In this document: piece by piece, positions 35,601-46,300 of the stretch
How positions within the stretch are numbered: position 1 is the stretch's first letter
How the letters are laid out: the number at the start of each line of letters is the position of its first letter
From: Mesorhizobium sp. CA14
GTDB lineage: Bacteria; Pseudomonadota; Alphaproteobacteria; Rhizobiales; Rhizobiaceae
NCBI RefSeq assembly: GCF_020165195.1
Contig: NZ_JAIUHR010000009.1
Span: forward strand, 1 to 64,000
DNA length: 64,000 bases
Direction of reading: 5' to 3'
Made by a program: the position numbers and the translations under genes
The notes under the pieces: model-generated
Told to the model about the DNA's origin: nothing
The model's input: the letters and a program-made list of their open reading frames with translations, nothing else
Database searches by the model: none

Positions 35601-38180
35601 GCCGTTCGGGTCGACGGCGATGATGCTGAACTTGGCGGTCCCGCCCTGCGGCACCTCATCGCCCTCGAAGTCCGGGCGAATGCCGATGACGTCGCGTTGC
35701 GGCCGCACGCCGATGTCGAGCGAGCGCTCGACGGCGCGGCCGCCGGCCTCGCGCATGCGCACGGTGACCTTGGCATTGACCAGCTTGGTGGTCGACGGCA
35801 ACTGGGCGATCGTGACCGGGAATGTCGCCTTGCCGTCGTCGCCGACCACGGGAAGGTTGGCGAGAGGCGTCACGGTCGGCTCGCTCGACTGCTCGTCGGC
35901 CAGACCGAAGCTGAAATCCTTGAAACTGTCCCAGGTGCTGGTGGTCGACAGCGTCAGCTCGCCTTCAAGCGCGAGGCCCGCAGCCGGCGCGCCATAGAGG
36001 AAACGGCCGTCGACGGTGGCGTTGGCGGTCTCGCCTTGGGCGATCTCCTTCTTGTCGGCGGTCAGGTCGAATTCGATACGATCCGGCACGAAGTCTTCTA
36101 CCAGGAACATCTGGCTGGCGACCGGCGACTGCTTGGGATCGGTGTAGATCGACACCGTCCAGGTGCCGCGCATGGCGTTGGGCTCGAGCGGCAGGTCGAC
36201 AGCGTGGCCGCCGGCGGACTCGCCATTGCTGACGATACGGCGGTTCTCGACGCCGTCGGGGCGGGTGAAGATGAAGGTGAGCGGCAGGTTCTCGACCGCT
36301 TTTGCCGCGCCGTCGCGGGCAAGGGCTGCGACATGCACGTCCTCGCCGGCGCGGTAGATGCCGCGCTCCGTCCAGGCATAGACATCGAGCGCGCCTGGCG
36401 AGGCGCGCCCCTCGACGCCGCGATCCGACAGGTCGAAGCCGGCCTTGCCCATGTCGAGGAAGACGAAGTCGTTGTCGCCCTGCTTGGCCATCAGCACGGC
36501 CGGCACCATGCCGTTTTCGCCGCGGGTCAGACCAGGATTGAAGACGGCGTGGCCTTCGGCATCGGTGGTCGCGGTGCCGAGAATCTCGTTGTTCTTGGCA
36601 AGCAGCGTCAGTTCGGCGCCGGAAATCGGCTTGGCCGAGCCCAGCGAACGGGCAAAGACGTTGAGTCCGTCCTGGCCGGTATAGGTGGAAAGGCCGATAT
36701 CGGAGACGACGAACCACTGCGTGGCGCGTGAACCATAGTCGTCGCTCTTGTCATCGACCGGCTGCGCGGTCAGCACATAGACGCCGGGCTTGCGCTGCGG
36801 GATCGCCTCGTCCACCGGGAACGAAGTGGTAACCTCCTTATTGAGATCATTGGCGATATCGAGGGTGCCCGACCAGACGGGGGCGCCCATCTGGTCGGAA
36901 ATGGTGGAGATGTCATAGCCATCGAGCTGATGCAGGAACTGATAGCCGGTCAGAAGCTGCGCCAGCGAACGATCGCCGATCCGGTAGAGCGTCATCTTGG
37001 CGGCGTTCATGTTGACGGTGACGACCGGAATGCCGCGGCGCGCGCCGGCCGGCAGCACGAAGCTGTCGCCGGTGAAGCGTGCGGACGGGGCGCGGTCCTG
37101 GATGTAAATCGACAGCACGACGGGCGCGGCGATCGTCTCGCCGATCGCCGCCGGCAGGCCGGCGCGGAAGGTCACGTCATAATGCTGGCCGTGTTCCAGG
37201 CCTTCGACGCAGATCTGCTTATCCTTGGCCTCGACGGCCTTGGGCGCTGCGTTGTCGACCGTCACGAACTGCGAATAATCGACTCCGGTCTTGACCAGTT
37301 CCTCGGAAAACTGGGCGCAGATTCGCGGCGAGGACGAATCGGCGTCGACAGTGTGCTCGACGACGCGAAAGCCCTTGCGCGCCTTGAGGTCGGCATAGTC
37401 GGCCTGGACGGCCGGCGAGCTGACCAGCGCAAGGCTCGCCTCATAGGCCTGCAGCGAAGGCCGGTAGAGATCGCGCTTGTCGAGGCCGGCGCCAAGCAGC
37501 GCCAGCGCTTCGGCCCGGGTCTTCGCCGTGCGCACCAGCTTGTAGGCGTTGAAGGCCGCCGAGGTGACGTTCATCGGCAAAGTCGAAGGTTCGGTGGTGT
37601 TCGACGCCGGCTGCACGGCAAGCGTCTCGCGCGCCAGCGCCAGCCACAGCGCGCCGTCATCGGGCAGGACCGAGACCGCGGACTGGTATTTCTGCATGGC
37701 AAGGCGATGGTCGCCGGTAAGCGACGCCTGCTCGGCGGCGGCCTGCAGGGCGGCAAGGCCCTCGGTCGGCTTGTCGTAGGCCGGATCGGTCAGCTTGTTG
37801 CGGAACTGCTGAGCCTGGTCGGCCATCCAGTTGGGGAAAAAGGCCAGTGCCGGCGGAGCGCCGATATCGGGGTCGCCATCGACATTGGCGACCTTGCCGG
37901 CGACGGCGCCGGTGAAGGATTTCAACTGGTTATAGTCGGATTTGAGAAAACACCATTTGGCCTTGGTGTTGTAGGTGAAGGCCCGGCAGGCCGGGTCGCC
38001 GAGGCATGTTGTCTTGCACTGGTCGAGGCTGACATTCTGCTCCGACCTCAGGTCGAAACCGAAATAGTCGGAATTGTCGGTGGTCACGATTCGCCGGGCT
38101 TCGGCGGCAAAGGCCGCCCCGCCCAGGGCGAAAAAGATGAGAAGAAGGAGAGAGAGACCACGAGCCGCGCGCATTGCCAT
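32700..38180 (-). CDS. Alpha-2-macroglobulin family protein with N-terminal PAN/Apple-like domain
   Basis: This 1826-residue exported protein is a bacterial alpha-2-macroglobulin (YfhM type). After a signal peptide (cleavage near AFA-AEA at about 27) comes a cysteine-bearing PAN/Apple-like segment (SLDQCKTTCLGDPACRAFTY), then the MG domains and the thioester motif GCAEQ with Cys1378 and Gln1381 intact. These proteins trap and covalently capture proteases in the periplasm. The family pairs with PbpC, which is encoded next. E. coli YfhM is 1653 residues; the extra length is mostly N-terminal. GGAGG precedes the ATG. Confidence 0.93.
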   Translation of the reverse strand: MAMRAARGLSLLLLIFFALGGAAFAAEARRIVTTDNSDYFGFDLRSEQNVSLDQCKTTCLGDPACRAFTYNTKAKWCFLKSDYNQLKSFTGAVAGKVANVDGDPDIGAPPALAFFPNWMADQAQQFRNKLTDPAYDKPTEGLAALQAAAEQASLTGDHRLAMQKYQSAVSVLPDDGALWLALARETLAVQPASNTTEPSTLPMNVTSAAFNAYKLVRTAKTRAEALALLGAGLDKRDLYRPSLQAYEASLALVSSPAVQADYADLKARKGFRVVEHTVDADSSSPRICAQFSEELVKTGVDYSQFVTVDNAAPKAVEAKDKQICVEGLEHGQHYDVTFRAGLPAAIGETIAAPVVLSIYIQDRAPSARFTGDSFVLPAGARRGIPVVTVNMNAAKMTLYRIGDRSLAQLLTGYQFLHQLDGYDISTISDQMGAPVWSGTLDIANDLNKEVTTSFPVDEAIPQRKPGVYVLTAQPVDDKSDDYGSRATQWFVVSDIGLSTYTGQDGLNVFARSLGSAKPISGAELTLLAKNNEILGTATTDAEGHAVFNPGLTRGENGMVPAVLMAKQGDNDFVFLDMGKAGFDLSDRGVEGRASPGALDVYAWTERGIYRAGEDVHVAALARDGAAKAVENLPLTFIFTRPDGVENRRIVSNGESAGGHAVDLPLEPNAMRGTWTVSIYTDPKQSPVASQMFLVEDFVPDRIEFDLTADKKEIAQGETANATVDGRFLYGAPAAGLALEGELTLSTTSTWDSFKDFSFGLADEQSSEPTVTPLANLPVVGDDGKATFPVTIAQLPSTTKLVNAKVTVRMREAGGRAVERSLDIGVRPQRDVIGIRPDFEGDEVPQGGTAKFSIIAVDPNGKREDLKGAQWSLVKVERNYQWYRSNNSWNYEAVNLTKAVANGAVDLKANGEATVSLPVDWGRYRLEVETADPDGPATSYEFDAGWYVASTTTETPDGLEIALDKDTYAAGEVAKLKVSPHFAGELLVTIGAEKLLKTVTASVPAGGSTVDIPVGDDWGAGAYVTATLFRPGDAQESRMPARAIGIQWLSVDPGSKKLAVSLTPPEKTVPRQQLSIPVAVSGAQAGSNAYVTVAAVDVGILNLTNYKAPDPADWFFGQRMLGLEIRDLYGRLIDGSLGTMGKIRTGGDGANMQAQGSPPTEKLVAFFSGPVELDANGKARVDFDIPQFNGTVRVMAVAWTKDAVGHAQTDVIVRDPVVITAGLPRFLAPGDAATMRLDIADTDGPAGDYALSVTTTGDLSTGDKPLPAKLTLAQGKRQSLTFPLVAKTAGDASVTVKLAHAGGTEVEQTLYLPVRPAQLPVTNRMVVDLKPNGGSLRVDKELLAASVLDGASVSVGVSQSSALDVPSLLMSLDRYPYGCAEQTTSRAMPLLYVNDMAKSIGMETDPDLHGRIQDAIYKVLSYQAASGSFGLWGPGSGDLWLDAYVTEFLTRAREEKYDVPALAMSQALNNLQNSLGYDQDVQDKGSEIAYALYVLARNKKASIGDLRYYADTQLEAFSSPMAVAQLAASLALYGDAQRSEATFQTALRLAQSETDYDWYRSDYGSRLRDGAAILALAAESKPVPSIMPKLIKLVGVARADARWTSTQDESWMLLAARALKEGNDSITLSVNGAPHSGGYSDQVAGSNLVDSPLTIANTGATPLQAVVTAVAAPVEPLPAGGDGFTIARTYYKLDGTEANVTEAKQNERYVVVLKIYEQNKWPSRLLITDLLPAGFEIDNPSLVSSAQLSNFSWLAQTDAAHLEFRDDRFVAAFNPNEGDHDRNITLAYVVRAVTPGTYAHPAATVEDMYRPQYSARTATGVMEVKSE

Positions 38181-38457
38181 ACCACCCTCCAGACATCGCC
38201 AGCGTCCGGGCATGATCAAGCTTCGTGCAGGCTTGTCAACGCCGGAGCGCCGCGGGTTTATTACCCGCGAACGGTTTCCATGCCGGCCAAAGGCCGGTAT
38301 TTCGACAGAACCTCTGTGAGACGGATCACACTTTCTTGCGAAATCGCAAAAGGTGTGAATTCCAAGCCCGGTCTGTTTCAGACAATTGGATTGTGGCCCC
38401 TTTACGAACGTTGCGGAACTTCATTCCAATTTTAGTTTTGTCGACTAGGTTGTCTTA

Positions 38458-40386
38458 ATGCCGGCGCATGAAACGCAGATGTCAAAGGGGATCGCGCCAG
38501 GGCGCGGGCTCCCGCGCGCCCTGCTTTTGGCGCTCGTCTGCTCGACCGTGCTGGCCGCGGAGGTACGGCAGGCGGCGGCTTTCGAGATTTTCGGCATCAA
38601 GCTTTGGGGCTCGTCCAAGGACGAAGATGCCGACATCGTCGATCCGCTGCGCTACTCGGTGACGATCAATACGCCTGATGCCGACAAGGATCTGATCAAG
38701 AGGCTCGAAAACGCCTCGGCGCTGAAAAATGACGAGGATCATCCGGTGTCGGGGTCGCTCGGCCTGATGGCCAAGGCGCGTGGCGACCGCGAACAGCTCG
38801 TCGCCGCTCTCTATGCCGATGCCCGCTACGAAGGCGTGGTCACCATCACGATCGAAGGCAAGTCGATCGACGAATTGCCGCCGGATGCCGAATTCAAAGG
38901 GCCACAGCCCATTCCGGTGGTCGTTACGGTTTCCCCCGGGGCGAAATTCACGCTGGGCAACATCCGGCTGAAGGGCGATGCGGCGGGGTTGGCGGCAGCC
39001 GATTTCGGCCTGATCGCCGGCGGCGATGCCGGCTCCGGCGCGGTGCTCAAGGCCGAAGCGCTGATCGTGCGGGCGTTGAAGGAAGAGGGCAGGCCGCTTG
39101 CCAAGGTCACGGACCGCGAGATCGTCGCCGAGCATGCCAGCTCGACGCTGGACGTGACGCTGACGGTGGCCGCCGGCCCGGTCGCCGGCTATGGCGACAC
39201 GACGGTCGAGGGCACGGAGAAGGTCGATCGCGACTTCACCGAATACATGACCGGGCTGAAACGGGGCCAGCAATATTCGCCGCAGGAGATCGACGACGCG
39301 CGCGACCGGCTGCTCGGCCTCGAGGTCTTCAACAGCGTGACCATCAAGGAAGGCGACCGCCTCGACGCCAACGGCAACATCCCGATCGGCGTCCAGGTCA
39401 GCGAGCGCAAGCCGCGCTATTTCGGCGTCGGCGGCACCTTCTCGAACACGGAAGGCCTGGGGCTCGAAGGCTATTGGGGCCACCGCAACCTGTTCGGCCA
39501 GGCCGAGAAGCTGCGCATCGTCGGCTCGATCAGCGGCATCGGCAGCAATAGCCTTTCCGCGCTCAACTACAATGCCGGCGTCATGTTCGAGAAGCCGGGC
39601 GTGCTCGGGCCGACCTCAAAGTTCTTCACCGGCGTCAAGACGGTGCTCGAACACCCCGATGCCTATGACCACTTCTCGGTCAAGGGCGACGTCGGCGTCT
39701 CCTACGATCTCGACAAGAAGCAGCGGGTCTCGGCCGAATTCGATCTCGATTATTCGAAGATCACCGACGCCTTCGGCAAGCATACCTATCTGATCGCCAG
39801 CGTGCCGCTGCAATATGTCTATGACAGCCGCGACAACAAGCTGAACCCGACCAGGGGGTTCCGCTTCCTCGCTTATGCCGAGCCGAGCTACGACATATTG
39901 AACGGCGCAACCTTCCTGAAGCTGAAAGGCGAAGGCTATGCCTACCAATCGATCGACACGGCAAGCAGGTTCGTGCTCGCCGAACGCGCGACGCTGGGCT
40001 CGATCGTCGGCACCGGACTGCAGAACGTACCGGCCGACCGGCGCTTCTATTCAGGCGGCGGCGGCTCGGTGCGCGGTTATGCCTATCAGGGCATCGGCCC
40101 GAAGGACATCAACGGCCAGCCGATCGGCGGCCTCTCCCTCTTCGAAACCTCGGTCGAGATGCGCATCGGCGTCACCGATACGATCGGCATCGTGCCCTTC
40201 GTCGATGCCGGCACGGTCTCGACCAAGTCCTTCCCCGATTTCTCGAATGTGAAGGTCGGCGCCGGCGTCGGTCTGCGCTATATTACTCCCTTCGGGCCGT
40301 TGCGCATCGACGCTGCCGTGCCGCTCAACCGCGATCCAGGCGATCCGCATTTCGGCATCTATGCCGGCATCGGCCAGGCGTTCTGA
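38458..40386 (+). CDS. tamA: TamA, outer-membrane assembly factor
   Basis: This 642-residue Omp85-family protein has a signal peptide (LLLALVCSTVLAAEVRQAAA), POTRA-type domains (about 60-280) and a C-terminal 16-strand barrel beginning near KPRYFGVGG, with VRGYAYQGIGP matching the conserved VRGY/F motif of the barrel. It forms the outer-membrane half of the TAM complex that inserts autotransporters and other outer-membrane proteins. It is followed by tamB 2 bp later. It is divergent from the macroglobulin gene across a 277-bp region in which I see no further gene. Confidence 0.92.
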   Translation: MPAHETQMSKGIAPGRGLPRALLLALVCSTVLAAEVRQAAAFEIFGIKLWGSSKDEDADIVDPLRYSVTINTPDADKDLIKRLENASALKNDEDHPVSGSLGLMAKARGDREQLVAALYADARYEGVVTITIEGKSIDELPPDAEFKGPQPIPVVVTVSPGAKFTLGNIRLKGDAAGLAAADFGLIAGGDAGSGAVLKAEALIVRALKEEGRPLAKVTDREIVAEHASSTLDVTLTVAAGPVAGYGDTTVEGTEKVDRDFTEYMTGLKRGQQYSPQEIDDARDRLLGLEVFNSVTIKEGDRLDANGNIPIGVQVSERKPRYFGVGGTFSNTEGLGLEGYWGHRNLFGQAEKLRIVGSISGIGSNSLSALNYNAGVMFEKPGVLGPTSKFFTGVKTVLEHPDAYDHFSVKGDVGVSYDLDKKQRVSAEFDLDYSKITDAFGKHTYLIASVPLQYVYDSRDNKLNPTRGFRFLAYAEPSYDILNGATFLKLKGEGYAYQSIDTASRFVLAERATLGSIVGTGLQNVPADRRFYSGGGGSVRGYAYQGIGPKDINGQPIGGLSLFETSVEMRIGVTDTIGIVPFVDAGTVSTKSFPDFSNVKVGAGVGLRYITPFGPLRIDAAVPLNRDPGDPHFGIYAGIGQAF

Positions 40387-40388
40387 CG

Positions 40389-43300
40389 ATGAAGATCTTC
40401 TGGCGCATCCTCCGCATCTGCCTCTACGCGCTGCTCATCCTGCTGGTGGTGGCGATCGGCGCGCTGGTTGTTTTGACCGGCACCGAAGGCGGCCGCCAGA
40501 ATCTTGCCGGCCTCATTTCGAAGATGGCCTCCAACGAGGACCGCAAGGTCACGATCGCCGGCATCGAAGGCATCTGGTCGGGCGCGCTCAGGGTCGACCA
40601 CGTCGTGCTGGAAGACCGCGCCGGCGCCTGGATGGTGGCGCGCAAGGTGGCGCTCGACTGGTCGCCGGCGGCGCTGCTGTCCCGGAATTTCAATGCCGAC
40701 CGCTTCGCCGCCGAGCGCATTGAGCTGGCGCGGCTGCCGCAGCCGAGCCAGCAGCCATCGCAAGGTGGCTCGTCCAGCCTGCCGGTGTCGATCGACGTGA
40801 AGCAGATCGACCTGCCGGAGATCGCGCTGGGACAGGAGCTTGCCGGCAGCGGCATCGCCGAACTGGCCGCCAAGGGTTCGCTCAGGGCCGATCCGTCGCC
40901 GCTGGCGATCGAAAGCGTGCTCAACGTCAGCCGCCATGACGGCAAGCAAGGCAATGTCGACGCCAAGATCCACTTTGCGCCGGCCGACAACAAGCTCGAC
41001 CTCGACCTCAAGGCGTCGGAGCCGGCCGGCGGCATCATCGCCAATTTGCTCAAGCTGCCGGATGCGCCGCCCGTCAACATCATCGTTACGGGCAGTGGGC
41101 CTTTCGCCAATTGGAGCGGCGTCGGCACCTTCATGGTCGACGGCCGGATCGTCAGCCAGTTGACCGGCCGGCACCAGCTGACCGACAAGGGCCACCGCAT
41201 CGAGGCCAAGGGCGACGGCCAGTTCGAAGGATTCCTGCCGGAGAAGATAAAGGCGCTGTTTGCCGGCAAGACGAGCTTCGACCTTGCCGGAACGGCGACC
41301 GCGTCGGGTGGGATCGATATCGAGCAAGCCGTCATAGAGAGCGCATCCGTGCACGGCACTGCCACCGGCAATGTCGATCCGAAAGGCGCGAGCGACCTGT
41401 CGGTCGAGCTCTCCGCAAAGGACAAACCGGTCACCGTCGATGTCGGCAACAGCGCGGTTCCGATCCTGGTCGCGGTCGAAAAGGCCACGGTGCGCGCCTT
41501 CGGCGGCGGCAAGGCGCCGAAGGTCGATGTCGGCACGTCCCTTACTTCGGTCGCGGTCGGCGGCACCCAGCTCAACAATATTACGGGCGAGGTCCATTCC
41601 GACGGCTTCGACATCGAAGCCCTTAGCGGTCCGGTCGCCATCAAGCTCGCGGCCGCCGGCCTGAAGACCGATGTGGCGACACTGGCGCCGCTGGTGACCG
41701 GCAAGCTTGCCGCGGACCTTTCCGGCACGGTCAGCCGCGAGACCGTGACCATCGACAAAGGGACTTTGCGCAGCGATGCGCTCAATGCCGGGCTGACGGC
41801 AAATGTGGCGCTGGCCGACCTTTCGATGACGCTGAAGATGAATGCCGACGCCGTCTCGAAGGCATTGCCGCCGCAGATCAGCTCGCTGCTTGGCGAGCGG
41901 GTGAAATTCTCGGCCACTGCCACGCGCGATCCGCAGGGCGCCTTCGCCGCCAACTCGCTGGAGATCAGCTCCGGCTCCCTCAGCGCCAGCGGCACCGGCA
42001 GCATGCAAGGATCGGATATCCAGGCCAGCGTCAAAGGCACGTTGGGCGACGTCTCGCCACTGTCGTCGCTCGCCGGCACGCCGCTCGCGGGCGGGGTCAA
42101 TTTCGCGCTGACGACCACCGGTCCGCGCTGGGCGCCGGATTTCTCCGTTTCAGCCGACAGCGCCAGCCTGACGGCGGCCGGCCGCACGGTGAAGGACATC
42201 AAGCTCTCGGCCAAGGGCAAGGCCGACATCGCCAATCCCACGGCCGAAATCTCGCTGACCGGCAGCGCCGAGGGGCAGGCGCTAGACATCGCAGCCTCAC
42301 TGGTGACGGCCGACGGCAAGCGCTCGATCAGGGGTCTCAGCCTGGCGCTCGGCGACAACAAGGTGTCGGGCGATCTCACGCTCGACGACAAGTTCCTGCC
42401 GCTCGGCACGCTGACATTTGCCGTGCCCGACATCGGACCGCTTGCGGCGCTCGCGGATCAGACCGCCACCGGCGACATCAACGGCACCATCGCCTTCGCC
42501 AAGGACGGCGAGGCGCCGACTGTCACCATCAATGCGGCCAGCACGTCGATCGCGCGCGGCGATCTGGCGGCGAAAGCCATCACTGTCAACGCGCTGATCG
42601 CCAACTACCTCAAAGGGCCGGCGATCTCAGGCACCATCAAGGCCGACAGCGTGACCTCCGGCAGCACGGTCATCAGCGGCATCGGCATCGACTTGAAGCG
42701 CGACGGCGATTGGACGAACTTTACCGGCGGCGCCACGGCGTCCGGCATTCCGGCCACCGCCACCGGCCGCGTGAAGATCGCCAACGGCACGACAAGCGTG
42801 GAAATCGCTTCCGGCGAGGCGACGGTGCGCGGCATCAAGGCGGCCATCGCCGAGCCCTCCAGCCTCTCCATCGCCAATGGCGTGACTTCCATCGAGAAGC
42901 TCGCGCTCAATCTCGGCGGCGGCTCGGCAACCATTTCCGGCAGCGCCGGTCAGATCCTCGACCTCACGGCAAACCTCGCCAACCTGCCGTTGGCCCTCGC
43001 CAACGACTTCATGCCCGGACTTGACGGGACCGGAACGCTGGAGGGCACGGCACACGTCACGGGTCCATCGTCCAACCCCGACATTCAGTTCAACGCGAAG
43101 ATGGCGGGCGCCGAGACCAGCCAGACCCGGCAGGCGGGGCTCGGGCCGCTGGATCTGGACGCCGCCGGCACCTACACGCTGGCAGGCGGCGTCGCCCTGG
43201 ACCACGCTACGCTTTCGGGCGAAGGGATTTCGGGCAAGGCCGCCGGCACCCTAAACCCGAACGGCGCCAGCGATTTCTCCCTCGATCTTACCTCGTCCGG

Positions 43301-46300
43301 AGCCAGCCTGCCGTTGACGGTCGGCAGCGCCGAGAGCCCGGTCAAGATCGCGGTCCGGTCCTTGTCGGCAAAGATGGCGGGCGAAAGCACACAAGCGCGG
43401 CTCGATGTGTCAGCAATCCTGCCTTCCGTTGCCGCCAGCCAGGCGACGGTGGACGGCCTCACCCTGGTACTGCATTCGGAAGCCTTCGACCTGAAGGGGC
43501 GGGCAGGTCCGGTTTCCGGCACGGTGTCGGTGGACAGGATCGGCCTCGACAATCCGATGATCGCGCCGCTGATCGCCGGCAAGGTCACGGCCAAGGTCAA
43601 TGGCCGCCTGACGACCGATGCCGTCGCCGTGAACAGCGGCTCCTTGACGAGCGATGCGCTCAACAGCCAGGTAGCCGGCCGGATATCGCTGGGTGACGGC
43701 GCGGTCGACCTCAACATGACAGCCAATGTCGCTTCTTCCGCTTTGCCGCCCGCAGTGCGCGGCGCGCTTGGCGAGAGGGCTGAGTTGAGCGCCGTGCTGA
43801 AGCGCGATGCCAATGGTAATGTGAATGTCGACGGGCTGAAGCTGAATTCGGGCGCGCTCAGCGCCGATGGGCAGGCAAGCCTTGCCGACGGCAAGCTGGC
43901 CGCCGGGATCAGAGGCGCGTTGAGCGACGTTTCGGGGCTGTCGAAAGACGCCAAGGGCGCCATCGCCTTTGCCTTGAACGCGCAAGGCCCGGTTACCGCG
44001 CCGGACCTGTCGATGACGGTGAGCAGCGACCGGCTTTCGGTGGCGGCGCGCGAGATCACCGGGCTGAAGCTCACGGCCAGCGGCAAGGCCGATGCCGCCA
44101 ATCCGGCGGCCAATGTTGAGCTAACCGGCAATGTCGCCGGGCAGAATCTGCAAGGCAGCGCGGTGCTGGCCACGACCAATGGCAGCCGTGCGATCAATGG
44201 GCTTTTGCTGTCGCTCGGTCCGAACAAGATTTCGGGCGATCTCGCGCTCGACGACGCCTTCGTGCCGGTCGGCACCGTTTTGCTCGACCTGCCCGATATC
44301 GGGCCGCTGGCCGCGCTGGCCTTGGAAAAGGCCGAGGGCAATGTGCGCGGCACGATCGCTTTTACCAAAGCAGCCAACGGACCCAATGTCGCCGTCAAGG
44401 CGAACACCTCGCAGATCAAGCGCGGCGATCTTTCCGCCAGGAATGTCGCCATCGACGCGCAGATCGCGAACTACATGGCAGCACCGGTCATCGCCGGTAC
44501 GGTGCGCGCCGAGAGCGTGACTTCCGGCGGAACCGCCATCACCGGTATCGATGTCGACCTCAAGCGCGACGGCGACTGGACCGGCTTTTCAGGCGGCGCC
44601 ACCGTCAAGAATATTCCGGCCAAAGCCGCCGGCCGGGTGAAGGTCGCCAACGGCACGACGACGGTCGAGCTCGCGTCGGGCCAGGCGACGGTGCAGGGCA
44701 TCAAGGCCGCGATCGCGCAGGCCTCGACGATCAAGGTTGCCAACGGTGTGACGACGCTCGACCGGCTGGTGCTCAACCTCGGCGGCGGCACGGCAACGGT
44801 GACGGGCAAGGTCGCGCAGGCGCTCGACATCAACGCCAATCTGGCGAAGGTGCCGATCTCGCTCGCCAACAGTTTCTCGCCGGGTCTCGACGCGGCCGGC
44901 TCGGTCTCGGGCACGGTCAAGGTCACTGGCGCGCCGGCGGCCCCCTCGGCCGCCTTCAACATCGATGCGTCCGGCGTGCAGACCTCGCAGACGCGCGGCG
45001 CCGGTCTCGGCGGCATGAATGTGTCGTCGTCGGGAACCTTCGCCGGCAACAAGCTCGCTTTCGATGCCGACGTCAGCGATGGCGCCGGCCTCGGCCTCAA
45101 GGGTGGCGGCACGGTGACGACGGCGGGCACGCCCACCTTGGCGCTCGACTTCAAGGGCAAGGTGCCGTTTTCCTTCCTTGCCGCCAAGCTTGCCGCGCAA
45201 GGCCTGGCGCTCAACGGCACAGCCAATGTCGATGTGCAGGTGCGCGGTCCTGCATCCGCGCCCGTGATCAGCGGCAAAGTGACGACGTCGGGCGCGCGCC
45301 TTATCGATGCGCGTTCCGGCCTGGCGGTCAACGACATCGCCGCCGACGTTTCGATCGGCGGCGGCGTCGCCAGGATCAACCGCCTGACCGGAACGCTGTC
45401 GACGCGCGGCAGCCTGTCGGCGAGCGGCACGGTAGGCATCACCCCGGCGCAGGGCTTTCCGGCCGACCTGTCCATCAAGCTTACCGACGGCCGTTATACC
45501 GACGGCCGGGTGGTGACCGCCAATCTCGGCGGAGACCTGACGATCAAGGGACCGCTCGTCTCGGCGCCGGTGATCGCCGGCACCGTCAACCTGGCGAGGA
45601 CGGTCATCACCGTTCCGGACAAACTGCCCGGGTCACTCTCGGAACTCAACGTCAAGCATAAGAATGCGCCTCGCGCCGTGCGGGCACAGGACAAGGCCTT
45701 GCACCCGGCGACATCCAGCGGCAGCAATGGCGGCAGCGGGCTCACCCTCGATCTGACAGTGAATGCGCCTAACCAGATTTTCATCCAGGGCAGGGGCGTC
45801 GACGCCGAACTGGGCGGATCGCTCAAACTAACGGGCCCGGCGTCGTCACCGCAGGCCGTGGGCACCTTCACCTTGCAGCGCGGGCGGCTAACGATCCTCG
45901 CCAAACGGCTGACATTCACGGACGGTACGGTCGGGTTCCAGGGATCGCTGGTACCTTACCTCAACCTCACCGCGACCACGACGACAAGCAGCGCCACCGT
46001 GACAATCGTGGTTTCCGGCGAGGCGACCAATCCGAAATTCAACTTCTCCTCTGTTCCGGCGCTGCCGGAGGACGAGGTCTTGGCGCAGCTGATCTTCGGC
46101 CGTTCGATGTCGAATCTTTCGCCGCTGCAGATCGCCCAGCTCGCCGACGCTGCCGCTCAATTGGCAGGCGCCGGCGGCTCGACCTCGCTGCTCGACAACC
46201 TGCGCAACGCGATCGGCATCGACGATCTCGACGTGACGACGGACGAGAAGGGCGGCACCGCGGTTTCGGCTGGCAAATACCTCAACGACCGCACCTATGT

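Noticed and set aside
41290-45090. Repeated DNA in tamB considered as CRISPR or a mobile element
   Set aside because: The repeat is long, in frame and encodes matching protein segments; no short spaced repeats or terminal inverted repeats exist.
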